Source: Melastoma dodecandrum (lineage: Eukaryota; Streptophyta; Magnoliopsida; Myrtales; Melastomataceae). From it: DNA of 64,000 bases. The translations under genes were made by a program, and so were the position numbers. The notes beneath the pieces were generated by a model, which had not been told where the DNA came from, made no database searches, and saw only the letters and a list, made by a program, of their open reading frames with translations. Position 1 is the first letter of the stretch. Every line of letters begins with the position of its first letter. Shown one piece after another: positions 1-11,600 of this stretch. The DNA is taken from the NCBI GenBank assembly GCA_029817715.1, contig JARUPY010000534.1, forward strand, positions 1,986,501-2,050,500, in the 5' to 3' direction.

Positions 1-1335
1 TGCCTTGTTGATGTTGTTGTCTCGCAAAAAGAAGGGAGGAGAAGGAGGGGGGACGCCGGGTTGTGACTCCGGGAAGAAGAGTGGGTTCACCGAGGCTGCG
101 GAGAAGTTGAGGAAGAGGAAGGTCGTCGGGAAGAGGCAGGGGGTGACGCCATCGTCATTTGGGAAGGTTGGGAGCAACGGGTTTGCTCAGGAGCGTTGGT
201 CGCAAAGAGGCTGAAGAGTTGCCGCTCTCATAGTATGTACCTTGGTGAAGATGCAGGCAAGGGAGCTAGGATGATGATGAAGAGGCTGGAATGACCGAAG
301 GAGAGGCTTATGGATCGAAAGAGAGATCTATTCTTGAAGGTTGGGAGAGGAGTTGCTAGGGAAGGACTCAAAACTGTAGAAGAGAGAATCAAGGAAGAAG
401 GAGAAGAACGATCTTCCCGTTAATCTCCCTCCACCCCTCTTTGGAAAAAATGAAGAATTCTCCCCCCTTTAGAGAATTTTGGTGAGTTTCCTTGGAACTC
501 CCTCTCCTCTTCCTTTTTTTTTTTCGAGAATTCTGCTTCTTCTCCCTTTTATTTCACTCTACCTCCCCTTCAACCAGAAATTCTTGTGGTTAGTCTCCTG
601 TTTGTTCGTTCCTCTGGTTTTTCCTCTCTTTGCCTTGGTTCCAATTCACTTTTCTGATCTAGTTGGTCTTCCGGTTGATCCCAGTTGGGATTTCATGTTG
701 TTAGGAGACATAATCTTCAGGGACGTCGCCGGGATCAGAACTTTTCTGCAAGGGCAGACACAGGCTGAGGATTTGGAGCGTGGGAGGAGGATTTCAGGCT
801 GTTTGTGCGTGCAACCATGTGGTGGGATTTTGTCGGGGGATTTCTGTCGGGGGAAAAAGGTTTGTCTGATTCTTATCTTGATTTGGGCTGTGGGCTTAAC
901 TAGCCTTCCACTTTGGGTCGGGCTGTGCTTGGTTGTGGTTTTTGTCTTTGGGTTTGGCTTTGGCTTTGGCAAATGACTTGGCTTCCCTTTGTTTTGGGTT
1001 GGGTTGTTCCTGCTTGATTGCAATTGGTTAGCCCGTTGTTGAAATCCTAACTGTCTTGCATTTGTTTTTTTTGGTGAAGCTGAGGCGCCATTGCTTGCAG
1101 CTACTGAACATGATGGTTCTGCGGAAGTGCTCAATGCTGAGACGACTGGACCCGCGTAATTTGGCCAGGCGAGGTCGGCGATGGCTGGCAACGAGGTAGG
1201 GAATGCCTTGGGTTCCCGGTTGACTTCGCCAGAGTTCATGAATGCCATCGGATGACTGGGATAGATGTTGTGAAGGCAGGAGTACGGGTCTGATGACATA
1301 TTGTTCTGCATCTTTGGCGCAGGTAGTTGCTGGCG

Positions 1336-1497
1336 TGCCGGGACTTGAAGCTTGAGAATTTGCGCGTTGACAGGAACGGGGATCTGAAGACGTCGGATTT
1401 CGGCCTGTCTGCGTCGCCCGGGCAGCTTTGGAACGATGGGATGTTGCGCACACAGTGCGGCGCAGCGGCGTATGTCGTCCCTGAGGTATTGCGGTAA
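1336..1497 (+). pseudogene. CIPK-like protein kinase fragment inside the Ogre LTR (copy 1)
   Basis: Plus-strand translation gives a degenerate kinase catalytic segment: CRDLKLEN where CIPK/SnRK3 kinases have HRDLKPEN, then a [12 protein letters not shown] stretch, SDFGLSA with an intact DFG, a TQCG segment where CIPKs have TTCG, and VPE in place of APE. This matches the catalytic loop and activation segment of CBL-interacting protein kinases. The reading frame ends at TAA in a GGTAAG context that resembles an exon 5' splice site, suggesting a copied genomic exon. No complete kinase surrounds it. It is antisense to the retroelement and lies in its LTR. It is non-functional as a kinase; a regulatory role is unknown. 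Confidence 0.75.
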
Positions 1498-1930
1498 GTT
1501 TGTCACCTTGCGTTTGTCGTTGCGCCTGAAATTTTGGCTGTCTGCGCACCGGTGTAGGTTGATGCTGTTTCTGGAGTAATTGGTGTTGTGAATTCCTATT
1601 AACCTCCTAATTAATGGCTCGATCTAGCTGAACCGATGCCACACATGTTGTCGATCAGCTTCCTGGACCCTGAAGGGAGGTGAGGATGTGTACAGCCGGT
1701 TTGTCAACTCTATAAAGCTATCCATTAATTTCTTCTCCCCATGCCCAGGTTTCTCTTCGTATTTCATGTTTGGAACTTCTTTCTGATCGCCACCCTTGCC
1801 CAATCTACCATCGGATTTATTGTTATCTGTGATATCATGTGCATCTGCTGGATTTGCTGTGTCTTTTGCATCAGTAGAGGGCTGCCATAGTTCGAGCCAT
1901 CCTAAAGACCCTCAAGATCTTCCGTCTCAC

Positions 1931-2062
1931 GCAGACATGATTGCAGTGGTTAAGAATGGGGTAATAGCTAAGCAGGGTCGTCACGAAGTGCTGATGAAGA
2001 TCACCGATGGAGCTTACACTTCCCTGGTCGCACTCCACTGGAATGCCTCGACTCGAGGATGA
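1931..2062 (+). pseudogene. ABCB (MDR-type) transporter C-terminal fragment inside the Ogre LTR (copy 1)
   Basis: The translation contains [19 protein letters not shown] followed by [16 protein letters not shown], the extreme C-terminus of plant B-family ABC transporters just after the H-loop of the second nucleotide-binding domain. An ATG-initiated frame exists from 1796, but the first ~45 residues show no ABC homology, so the start is not meaningful. No Walker A, signature or Walker B motif is present. This is a captured fragment of a host exon ending in its stop codon, on the strand opposite to the retroelement. Confidence 0.8.
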
Positions 2063-2225
2063 GCGGGACTCCGTGCTGAGGGAAGAATATCTGAATGTTG
2101 TACTTGTTAGTGTGTAAAGGACATGGCTGTACTTGTTTATAAGGAATCTGCGGTGCTTGTTGATAGCTTCTCCAACGTCGGACTTATTATTGTTTGTTGC
2201 CCACTTGTTAATTTGAGGTATTACA

Positions 2226-2241
2226 GTTTGCCCCTCCTTGG
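2226..2241 (-). other. Ogre polypurine tract
   Basis: On the minus strand the bases immediately before the 3' LTR read ccaaggaggggcaaac and are followed by TGTAATACC. A purine-rich tract abutting the TG of the LTR is the expected plus-strand DNA primer site, and it fixes the LTR boundary independently of the repeat comparison. Confidence 0.8.
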
Positions 2242-4908
2242 GAGAGAATCTGGAAAGATTCTTTCGCAAGGATATCAGGAATACCTCAAATTATATTTCG
2301 AGAGCGTCTTTGGTCGACATGCACCCTAAAAGCTCTTCAAGAAAGTCATTAGTCACAACGAAAACAAAACAACTAATTGTACATGCACATTATGCTTCGT
2401 TTTGTTTTCTTTTTAAGAGTATGTTTCCAAGCGAGAGCAGAGAATGCTGATTTCTCTCGTGTTTTACTCGAATTTCTGAGAGCCATTTCAGTTGAATCTC
2501 AGAATTCCTTTGACATGGATGCTCATGTACCGGTCAAAGGAGTCTTTGCTTGGTTTGTAACGTGTCTTTGGCATAAGGCCTTTTAAATTGAAGGTTTAAA
2601 TTCATCATTTGAAAGAAGGAGTCTAAGGACCTCATCGGAAGCTACTTGACCGTAGAGTCTTCACCGTTCAAGCAAATTCTCCATCCTTCAGACAGCTCGC
2701 TAGTTTAGGCATTCCGTTGGGGATGAATAGTTGGGCTAGTGTTAGGTGTTGATGATCCGCTTTGAGGAATGTTTTCACTTGACTTGTTGAAAAGATGCCA
2801 CCTTTGCTCTTGCGACCGTCAATGTCGGTCCTGGTGCCTTATCTTGCGCTTTGCTTTTGAAGACTTTGGTCTTTGCGCTGATTTTGCTTTTTCTTTACTA
2901 GACCATAGGGATTTGTCCCGTTTTACTCTCTGACGATCCATTTTTGAAGACACTTTGGACTCACTCAAAGTTTGTATTTCTTGTAGTAATGTTGGAAAAA
3001 TTCCATCTTCGGAGGCAACTCAACTAGCAAGCTTGACCGTTGATGGTGCCTCTTCGCTTGAACCTTGAGGAAGTGTTGCCTCTATAATCCGTTGCTTCCG
3101 GGCTCTAGCTACAAGATCTCCTTTAACCACGATGTGAGGCGGTCCTTAAACTCGTTAGGTGTAGTGTATATGGAAACTTCAACTTTGGCTCGAAAGGGGC
3201 TAGCAATGGTTGATGTTTCGTGTTTGGGATAGAGAAGAAATGCTCGATCTCATCCCGGTTTAGAGCATCTTTTGTCAAAGGATTCGTTATCCGTCTGAAT
3301 GCTCGTGTATGAATCCTCACAGTGTTTGCGCTCATTGCTCTGGGTAAGTGTTTGGGAATAGGCTTGCCTTCTCAACTCTCGCTCAGAAACATTTTTATTA
3401 AAGATGATTTTGAATTATATGCAAATAAGCACACAAATGCTTATGAAATGAACAGGTTTAGATACTCAAACCTCTGTAGTGCTCTTGTGCACTTCGGGGG
3501 GAAAGTGTTTGTACTTTTATGCCCCAGTCACGTTCTCTGAGATTAGAGTCAAACGGCTTCCACCCGACCACCCTCGCCGTTGCCCAGGAGTTTGTACCGT
3601 ACTGTGTGGATGCCCATGTACCTACACAGTTGACAACGGACAAAGACGAAGTTAGCTCATGTACTTCGACTCTCGCTTGGGGAGATAATGAAGTAAAGTT
3701 TCCGCTGGGGAAATGAGATGGATATGTCCATCCCGATGATAGTTCTGGAAGAATGTGCTTGTATCCTTGCTGAGGAATGCGACGTATGTAATCAACTCCA
3801 GCTTGAATGAAGGCAGGACTCCAGCTGGGGAAGTGGGGAAACGACTCCGTCTGGGGAATCACGAGAAATTTTGTTAGAGAGCAGTGTAGATGATACTCCC
3901 TTTTGGTATGGTTATCTTTGGTGATGACAAAGGCAATTTCGAAGCTTTGGTTCGAAATTTTTCCACCCAACCACCCGCGCCTTTGTTTATAATGTAGGAT
4001 GCTCGTGTACCTACACTAAGCAAAGGACAGAGAACAAGTGAGCTCATGTAACTTGTTTCTTTTAAAGGCAGAATGAAGTTTGCTCATGTAACTCCATTTA
4101 TATGAGAGGTGAAGTAGAGTTTTGATACTTCCCTTTTCTATGTGTTTCATCATTGCATCTTTGTCCGTAGGAATCAAAGGATTGACGAAATAGTTAATCT
4201 TCCTTAATGTCTGTTGTGTAAGGAAGCTCATGTACCTATCAAACAGATGGCGAGAAACAAGTGAGTTCATGCGACTTGTTTCTGTTAGAGTAAGAAGAAG
4301 TTTGTTCATGTAACTTCATTTGTAAGAAAGGTGAAGTAGAGTTTTGGTACTTCCCTTTTGTACGATTTCGTCATTGCGTCTTCGTCCGATGGAGTCGAAG
4401 GTTTGACGAAATTGCTTTTGCTTGGCGTCTGTTGTGTAAGGAAGTTCATGTACCTATCAAACAGATGGCAAGAAACAAGTGAGTTCGTGCGACTCGTTTT
4501 TGTTAGAGTAAGAATGAAGTTTGCTGCTGTAACTTCATTTGTAAGAAAGGTGAAGTAGAGTTTTGGTACTTCCCTTTTGTACGATTTCGTTATTGCGTCT
4601 TCGTCCGATGGAGTCGAAGGTTTGACGAAGTTGCTGCAAGACTTTGGCTTGAAGCTTTGCCACCCTGCCACCCTCGCCTTTGTCATAGGAGTTTTGCACC
4701 ATACGTGTGAGGAGCTCTTGTACCTGCCCACGAGACAAAGGACATAGACGAAATAAGCTCATGTAATCTCGCTTAGTCAGGTGAAGAGAGTGTTGATTGT
4801 GTAATTCTCCCTTTTCATGTGTCAGCGTCTTTGCTCTAATCGACTCCCTGGGGATATAGAGGAACTTTGCTGACGTGTATTGCTTTGAAGTTTTGGCTTT
4901 GTCACTGC
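2242..4908 (-). other. Ogre 3' untranslated region
   Basis: These 2.7 kb between the pol stop codon and the polypurine tract have no conserved coding region; the short ORFs here match no family I recognise. The half next to pol is built of diverged tandem repeats (separate entry). Long, repeat-bearing 3' regions between pol and the 3' LTR are a known feature of Ogre/Tat elements. Confidence 0.75.
3560..4800 (-). repeat. Tandem repeat array in the Ogre 3' region (~220-bp core unit)
   Basis: The motif tgtaaggaag(c/t)tcatgtacct recurs 218 bp apart (about 4217 and 4435). The motif gtgaagtagagttttg recurs at 4109, 4331 and 4550, so about three units lie between 4010 and 4700. Older, more diverged relatives containing a CACCC(T/G)CGCC...TGTACCT block occur near 3570, 3980 and 4670, giving a hierarchical repeat. 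Protein-like similarity among short minus-strand ORFs here only reflects this repetition. Confidence 0.8.
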
Positions 4909-7900
4909 TTATGTGTAATATCGTCGGAGAGCATCTGCGTTGATTGCTTGTGGCAGGTCTCCTCCGTCCATCTTTGTTAGGATGGTTGCTCCTCCCGAGA
5001 AGGCGTGCTTAACGACGAACGGCCCTTCGTAGTTTGGAGCGAATTTCCCTCGTGGATCTTTGACATTCGGTAGGATTCTCTTGAGGACAAGGTCGCCTGG
5101 TCTGTATCTGATTGGCTTGACCTTTTTGTTGAATGCTCGGGACATGCGCTGTTGGTAGCATTGCATGTGGTGAGCTGCGGCAAGTCGTTTCTCATCAATG
5201 AAGTCGAGGTGGACGAGCTGATGATTGGCCCTCTCTTCTTCTGTCATGTTGCTTTGGGATGATATCCTGAGAGTTGGCAATTTGACCTCTGCTGGAATGA
5301 CCGCCTGAGCGCAATAGACGAGCTCGAAGGGGGTTGCCCCAGTTGAAGTGCGCATTGTCGTTCTGTAGGCGAGTAACGCAAAAGGGAGCTTCTCGTGCCA
5401 GTCGCGATAGGTAATTGCTGTTTTCTGAAGAATCTTCTTCATGTTCTTGTTGGCGGCTTCGACTGCACCGTTCATTTGTGGACGATATGGTGAAGAGTTG
5501 AGATGTTTGATCCGGAATTCTTCGCATAAGGATCCCATCAGTTTACTGTTGAAGTTTGAACCATTGTCTGTGACCAATAGCTCCGGGACTCCATATCTGG
5601 CGATGATGTTCGCCCTCGTGAAACGTACGACATTGTTTGCTGTAACTTCTTTGAAGGATTGGGCTTCAATCCACTTGGTGAAGTAATCGATTGCGACCAG
5701 CAAGAATCGGTGTCCGTTTGACGCTTTGGGATTGATTGGCCCGATTACGTCCATGCCCCACATTGAGAATGGCCATGGCTCAAATAGCGGGTAGAGTCTT
5801 GTTGGAGGCACATGTACCTTGTTGCTGTAAATTTGACACTTGTGACACGCTTTGACGTATTTGATGCAATCGGCTTCCATTGTGAGCCAATAGTACCCTT
5901 GTCGCATTATCTTCTGGGCGAGAGCGTATCCATTCATGTGTGGTCCGCAAACCCCTTCATGTACTTCGACAATAAGAGCATCAGCTTCTTGCTTGGTGAC
6001 GCATCTCATGAGGGCCGTCGTGAAGGATTTCTTGTACAATGTATCCCCGTCCAGGAAATAGCTTTTTGTTATCCTCCGTATGAATTTGCGTTCTTTCCCT
6101 GTGCTACTTTGGGGAAATCCTCCTGATTGTAAATAATTCTTGATGTCCGTGAACCAAGGTAGAGCATCTTCTGGTTGACTTTGTTCAACGTGCATGCAGC
6201 TCGGATTATCAGCGATATTGATGCGTAGAGGCTCGATGTTCATTTCTCCAGCTAACGGAATCATCGATGCGAGCACTGCAAGAGCATCAGCAAATCGGTT
6301 ATCAGTTCGTGGGAGGTAGTTGAATTCAATGTCAGTGAATTGTCGGATTAGCGTTTGTAGATAATCCTGATATGGAATGAGCTTTGGGTCTCGAGTGCGC
6401 CAAGCTCCATTCGTCTGGGAGATGATGAGTGCCGAATCTCCATGAACGTCCAGGAGTTTAACCCGCATGTCGATTGCGCGAAGTAGGCCGAGGATGCATG
6501 CTTCATACTCGGCAATGTTGTTCGTGCATGGAAATGTGACTTTGGCCGCTGTCGGGTAATATTGTCCATCTGGGGAGATTACAACAGCTCCTATTCCTGA
6601 TCCTGAGGAATTCACTGCACCGTCGAAGTACATCTTCCATCTTGATTCCTGTTCCATGAGCAGGATGTTCTCGTCCGGCAATCCGATTTCTAAAGAGGAA
6701 TCATCCGTTCCTGGATATTCAGCAATATGGTCAGCGATCGTTCTCCCTTTCACTGACTTCGTGGAGTGGAATCGAATGTCGAACTCGGCAAGCTGTAATT
6801 GCCACTTAGAGACTCTTCCCATCAGTGTTGGCTTGTCGAAGAGATATTTGAGTGGATCATTTTCGGATACTAACAGGATCTCATAGTGCAGAGTATACTG
6901 TCGGAGTCGGTGAAGGACCCAAATGAGAGCACAACAAGTACGCTCGGAAGTTGTGTATCTCGACTCACAATCCGTAAATTTCTTGCTGAGGTAGTAGATC
7001 GCGTGTTCCTTGGCACCTGGTAATTGTTGGGCGAGCATGGCCCCAAATGATTCTTCTCTGACTGTGAGATAGAGTGTGAGAGGATGCCCCGGCTTTGGAG
7101 GGATGAGAACTGGTGGTTCTGTCAAGTATGTCTTGATTTGCTCAAATGCAATTTTGCACTCATCATCCCACTCAAACTTGACGTCTTTCCTCAGTTTCTT
7201 GAACAGAGGTTTGCATGTGTCGGCTAGGTTGGATATGAACCTTCCGATGTAGTTAACGCGACCCATGAAGCCACGGATCTCTTTGACTGACTTTGGAGCT
7301 GGGAGATCACGAATTGCTTTGATTTTATCAGGATCAATCTCAATGCCTTTATTGCTGACGACGAAACCGAGGAGTTTGCCTGAAGTTGCCCCAAACACGC
7401 ATTTGGCGGGGTTGAGACGTAGCTTGTATTTACGAAGCCGCTCGAATAACTTTCGAAGAATGACAGTGTGGCTCTCATCTTGTTTGGACTTGGCGATCAT
7501 GTCGTCGACGTAGACTTCAATCTCGCGATGCATCATATCGTGAAAAAGGACCACCATAGCACGCTGATAGGTTGCCCCAGCGTTCTTGAGCCCGAAGGGC
7601 ATGACCCGATAGCAGAATGTGCCCCAGGGTGTCGTGAAGGTTGTCTTCTCTTTGTCTTCTTCAGCCATGCGAATCTGATTGTAACCAGAGAATCCATCCA
7701 TGAAAGAGAATCTGTTGAATCCGGCGGTGTTGTCCACCAGTAAGTCGATGTGTGGGAGTGGGAAGTCGTCCTTGGGACTTGCTTTGTTGAGGTCGCGGTA
7801 ATCGACGCAGACTCGGACCTTCCCGTTCTTCTTGATGACAGGGACTATGTTAGCGACCCACTGTGGATAGGTAGCCACCTCAATAAAGTTGACTTTCAGT

Positions 7901-8311
7901 AGTTTATCTACTTCTTCCTTGATGGCAAGGGCTAATTCAGGCTTGTATCGACGTTGCTTCTGCTTTATAGGGTGAATAGACGGGTCGGTAGGAATCTTGT
8001 GCTCCACAATCTCTGGATCTAGTCCCGGCATATCTGCATATGACCAAGCAAACACATCAGAGAATTCTTTAAGAAGGTTAACAATATCCTTGGCTTCATC
8101 ATCTGATAAATCTACACCGATGAACAACTCCTTGGGGTCATCTTCAGTTCCGATGTTAATTGAAACTGGTTTTTGTAATGTAAGGTCCTTTGGTTCCTCA
8201 TGTCGTTGAAGACCCTGCTCCAAACCGTAATACCCGTCTATAGATTTCGGGTCATTTATTGTTTCTCTGTCTTGTTCAGAGGTTTTCCCAGGTGTACCCG
8301 AAGCGCCGTTC
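4909..8311 (-). CDS. Ogre pol: reverse transcriptase, two RNase H domains, integrase
   Basis: This exon encodes the replication and integration enzymes. It has no ATG at its head; the open frame runs back to a strong 3' splice site at 8312, which implies translation as a fusion with gag-pro. Numbering from the TTG at 8223: reverse transcriptase ~110-300 with YVDD at 238-241; first RNase H ~380-465, whose usual first catalytic Asp is missing (LYLTVREE); a second, archaeal-type RNase H ~530-650 with D534, E572, D596 and D646; integrase zinc finger H755, H762, C793, C796; and a DDE triad D825, D886, E922 with the last two 35 residues apart. A chromo-like C-terminus is not evident. The frame is intact. 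Dual RNase H is typical of the Tat lineage. It acts in virus-like particles and the nucleus. Confidence 0.92.
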
Positions 8312-8617
8312 CTGAAAAGGAGAAGGAATTAGAGTGATGTATTCAAATTAGTTATTTGAAATATTGTTTCATGCAACAATTCATAATAAGGCATGCGCTT
8401 TTGACCAAAAGAAAATAATGTGGGATCAGGACTCAGCGGGTCCCTCATCGTTTTATCGGATTCGCCCTGAACATCAGCGGCCCGATCCCACAAACGCCCT
8501 AGGTATTGCCTAGGGGTCGCGTTACATATAGACAACCTTGCTAGTCCGCGACCAGAATGTAGCAAGGAAACCTACTCTTGATTCTAAGTGCAGAAAAATA
8601 AAGATGGAAAGTTTCAC
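8312..8617 (-). other. Predicted spliceosomal intron between gag-pro and pol
   Basis: On the minus strand the gag-pro frame reaches GG|GTGAAAC at 8618/8617, just before its TGA. A textbook acceptor, ccttctccttttcag|GA, lies at 8312/8311. Removing these 306 nt joins the gag-pro frame (split codon) to the pol frame with no stop in the 29 codons before the first pol start-like codon. An intron at this exact place is known from Ogre elements, where partial splicing yields gag-pro alone or gag-pro-pol. The splice itself is inferred, not observed. Confidence 0.85.
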
Positions 8618-11600
8618 CCGTCGAGAGGTATGTCTGGCTCGGCCGGGATCGACGCTTCCATCATACAGACTTCTTCTTCGGACTCTTGCGTCCCCGTCTG
8701 CTCATCTTGTTTCCCCTCTGCTTCTTCGTTCGCAGTAGGGGAATCCACACGCCCATTCGGAGGCGATACTTCAGTTCTTGGGGGAGTCGTGGGCAGCCTT
8801 GGTACCACTGGAACTCGAAAGTACGGTGCCCCAGCAATACTGGGAGGTACGAAATGGGCTCTCATGCGAGGTCGGCGCCCATGACCAAGCCTTAAATTCA
8901 CTTGGACAACATTGATATGTTCGACAGTCGTCCGCTCACCATCAATTTCTCCGTCACTCCGGATCTTCACATTGTCCAGCTTCTCTGATAGGATTTCGCC
9001 TTCCATTGTCGCCGCAGATGAACGTACGAAACGGATGCCTGATTTGTTGCTGGTGTGATTGCCTTGATTGCGTCGCATTTTGCCCGTAAATCCAAGCCCA
9101 CTAGTCCCTGCAGGAGCTGGAATAGTGATCGGATAAATCATCCCTTGTCCTCTAATTCCGAGTCCTTGGCCTGGTTGATATCCATGTCTGAGGAACTCTT
9201 TTGCGGCACTGATGTTGCCCCACGTCATCAAGGGATCTGATTTGTAATCGCGCCTCACCATGTTGACCACCTCCAAGGTCTGTGTTGTTGACGGTTCTTC
9301 GGTTGGCTCTCCCACGTATGGCATGTCAATCTCGTGGCAAAGCTCCATCGAATGTTCTCCCCGGACCGTGATGAGCTTGCCATCTGAAGAGAATCTGACC
9401 ATCTGGTGCAGCGTCGAGGGAACTGCCCCGGCTTGATGTATCCAAGGACGCCCCAACAGCATGTTGAAGGACCCTGCAGTCTCGAGGACTTGGAACTGAG
9501 TAGAGAAAAGCGTCGGTCCAACTCTAATCTCCAGCGTAACTTCTCCATGAGCCTGACGTTTTGCGCCATCGAAAGCGCGAATGGTTAAGTTGGACTGTGG
9601 GAGTTTTCCAATATTGATGCCGAGTTTTTGAGCTACAGCCACCGGAATGATATTAACTCCTGAACCGCCATCAATAAGAACTTTGGAGATGGTGGTTTCA
9701 CGGCATTTGAGCGTGATGAAAAGCGCACTGTTATGATCCTGCCCCTGCTCCGGTAGATCATCCTCTGAAAAGGTAATCACGTTGCTTGCCAACATGCTAC
9801 TCATGTATGCATCCAGTGCGGCGACTTCAACCTGCTCGGGCACATGCACCTCGGCTAGAAATTTCTCCAACATCTCCCTGTGCTTGTCGGAGGAGTGGAT
9901 AAGGTCGAACAAAGAGATTTGAGCTGGCTGTTTTCTGAGCTGCTCAACTATGTCATAGTCACTTCCCTTCACTGTATAAATTACTTTGCGGATTTGTTCG
10001 TTCGATGGCGCTTTGGGCTTCGAAGATTCAACCGGGGATGAGGCTTCAAGGGCTGGCACTACTCTCCCAGAGCGGGTGATTAACTCAACTTCTGGGCTGA
10101 GGGGCGTGCAGGTGGGTCTCATCACGACCGGAATCCTTGGTTCCGTCACAGGCGACGATTCTGTCTGACACGTTCCAGATTGTGCTGATCCCAACGAAAC
10201 GTAAACATACGGCGTCCTTGGCTGCCGATGGGGAACCAGTGTAAATCCATCCGGCAAGATAGTGGGCTGAACACTTCTGCTGGATTGAGGCGCACGACCT
10301 CTTCCCCTACCTCGGCTGCGACCTCGACCTCGACCACGACCGGTGCTTACAACATTGACGTTCCTTGGTTGTGCGTAGTCGTAGTCATACATGTTCACTT
10401 CCTCGTCATGTTCAGCCAAAACTGAGAAGAAGTTTGCCCCAATATAATTTACATGCTCCGGGAGAGGATTGTTCTTAACATTTGGGGCAGTCGCAGGCAC
10501 GGAGAATGTAATTGCTCCTTCGTCTAACAGATTCTGAATCTTGAACTTCAAGGCAATGCAATCCTTGGTGTCATGCCCCATTGCTCCCGAGTGGTACTGA
10601 CAAACCGCCTTGGGGTTGTATCCAAACGATGAGGGATTGGTGGCTTTGGCTTCAACGGGCTTGATAAAACCCATGTCCCTCAATCGAACAAACATTACAT
10701 CCAGGGGATCAGGCGTTGGAGTCAAGTCCTCCAGCCTTCGTCGTGGGCGCTCCACTTGTGCAGGCCTTGGCTGCTGTTGTCCTGCCATATTAACGGGGGG
10801 TCTGAAACGAGTTGCTGCCGGTGCTGGAGGCCTAAGCGCGGCTGCAACATACGTCCTTGGCGCGTACGAAGCCGGGGGTGGAGTTGCCCTCATCGATTGC
10901 CTGTTCTGCTCAGCAGTTGCGATAAGCTCCTTGGGCCTGGGCTTCACTGCCGGTTTTGCTGAAGGGGAAGGGATTAGCCCTTCTCGATTTACTCCGTCAA
11001 GTTTGTCTGCGTTGATGACTGCCTGTGCGAAGGTTGAAAATGTCTGCCCGATCATGTAGGGCATGTATTCACGTGGGAGCAACTGGAGGAATTCATCGAT
11101 AAGCTCTCTCTCCGTAAGCGCCGGTTTGATCTGAGACGCAATGTGCCTGAACCGGTACGCAAACTGCTTAACGTCCTCGGCGCGGTATCTCCTCAATTTC
11201 CGCAGATCCGAGATTGTAGGCGCCATCTCCACATTAAAGCTGTAATAATTCAGGAAATCGAGGGCCAGGTCTTTGAATGTCGCGTATTGGCTAACATCCT
11301 TGGTGTAGTACCAATGCAATGCTGACTCTGCCAAGCTTTCTTGAAACATGGCGATACGGAATTTGTCGTCCGCCGGATACACAGCCATCTTGTGGCAGAA
11401 GTGTTTCAAATGTAGTTCTGGGCAGCCATTCCCGCGGAACTTCTCGAACTCGGGCATTTTGAACTTTGGTGGGACTTGTATTTGAGGGATTTGGTAGTTG
11501 GCGTACTCCCAGTTATGTGCCCGATACCCCTGGATAGCGTTTAGGCGCTCTTCCAGTTTCGCCATGCGGCGAGCCTCCTCCTGCTGCATTGAGGCAATCC

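Larger units (their letters stand above)
1..2225 (-). repeat. 3' LTR of Ogre element (U3-side part only)
   Basis: This segment repeats almost base for base at 17563-19788. On the element strand the LTR begins TGTAATACC at 2225, directly after a purine-rich tract, as expected for a 3' LTR. Differences seen are an extra base near position 27 of the other copy, a/c at about 1076 and g/t at about 1191. The part left of the window cannot be assessed. It carries plus-strand host-gene scraps (1336-1497 and 1931-2062) and pyrimidine-rich, intron-like sequence at 480-660. Confidence 0.92.

Noticed and set aside
479..1549. ORFs of 165, 286 and 173 codons in the LTR (and their copies at 18042-19112)
   Set aside because: Low-complexity or antisense translations of LTR sequence; no family resemblance apart from the short plus-strand kinase segment in another frame.
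4016..4762. Repeated short minus-strand ORFs with similar peptides
   Set aside because: Similarity comes from the tandem repeats of the Ogre 3' region, not from a protein family.
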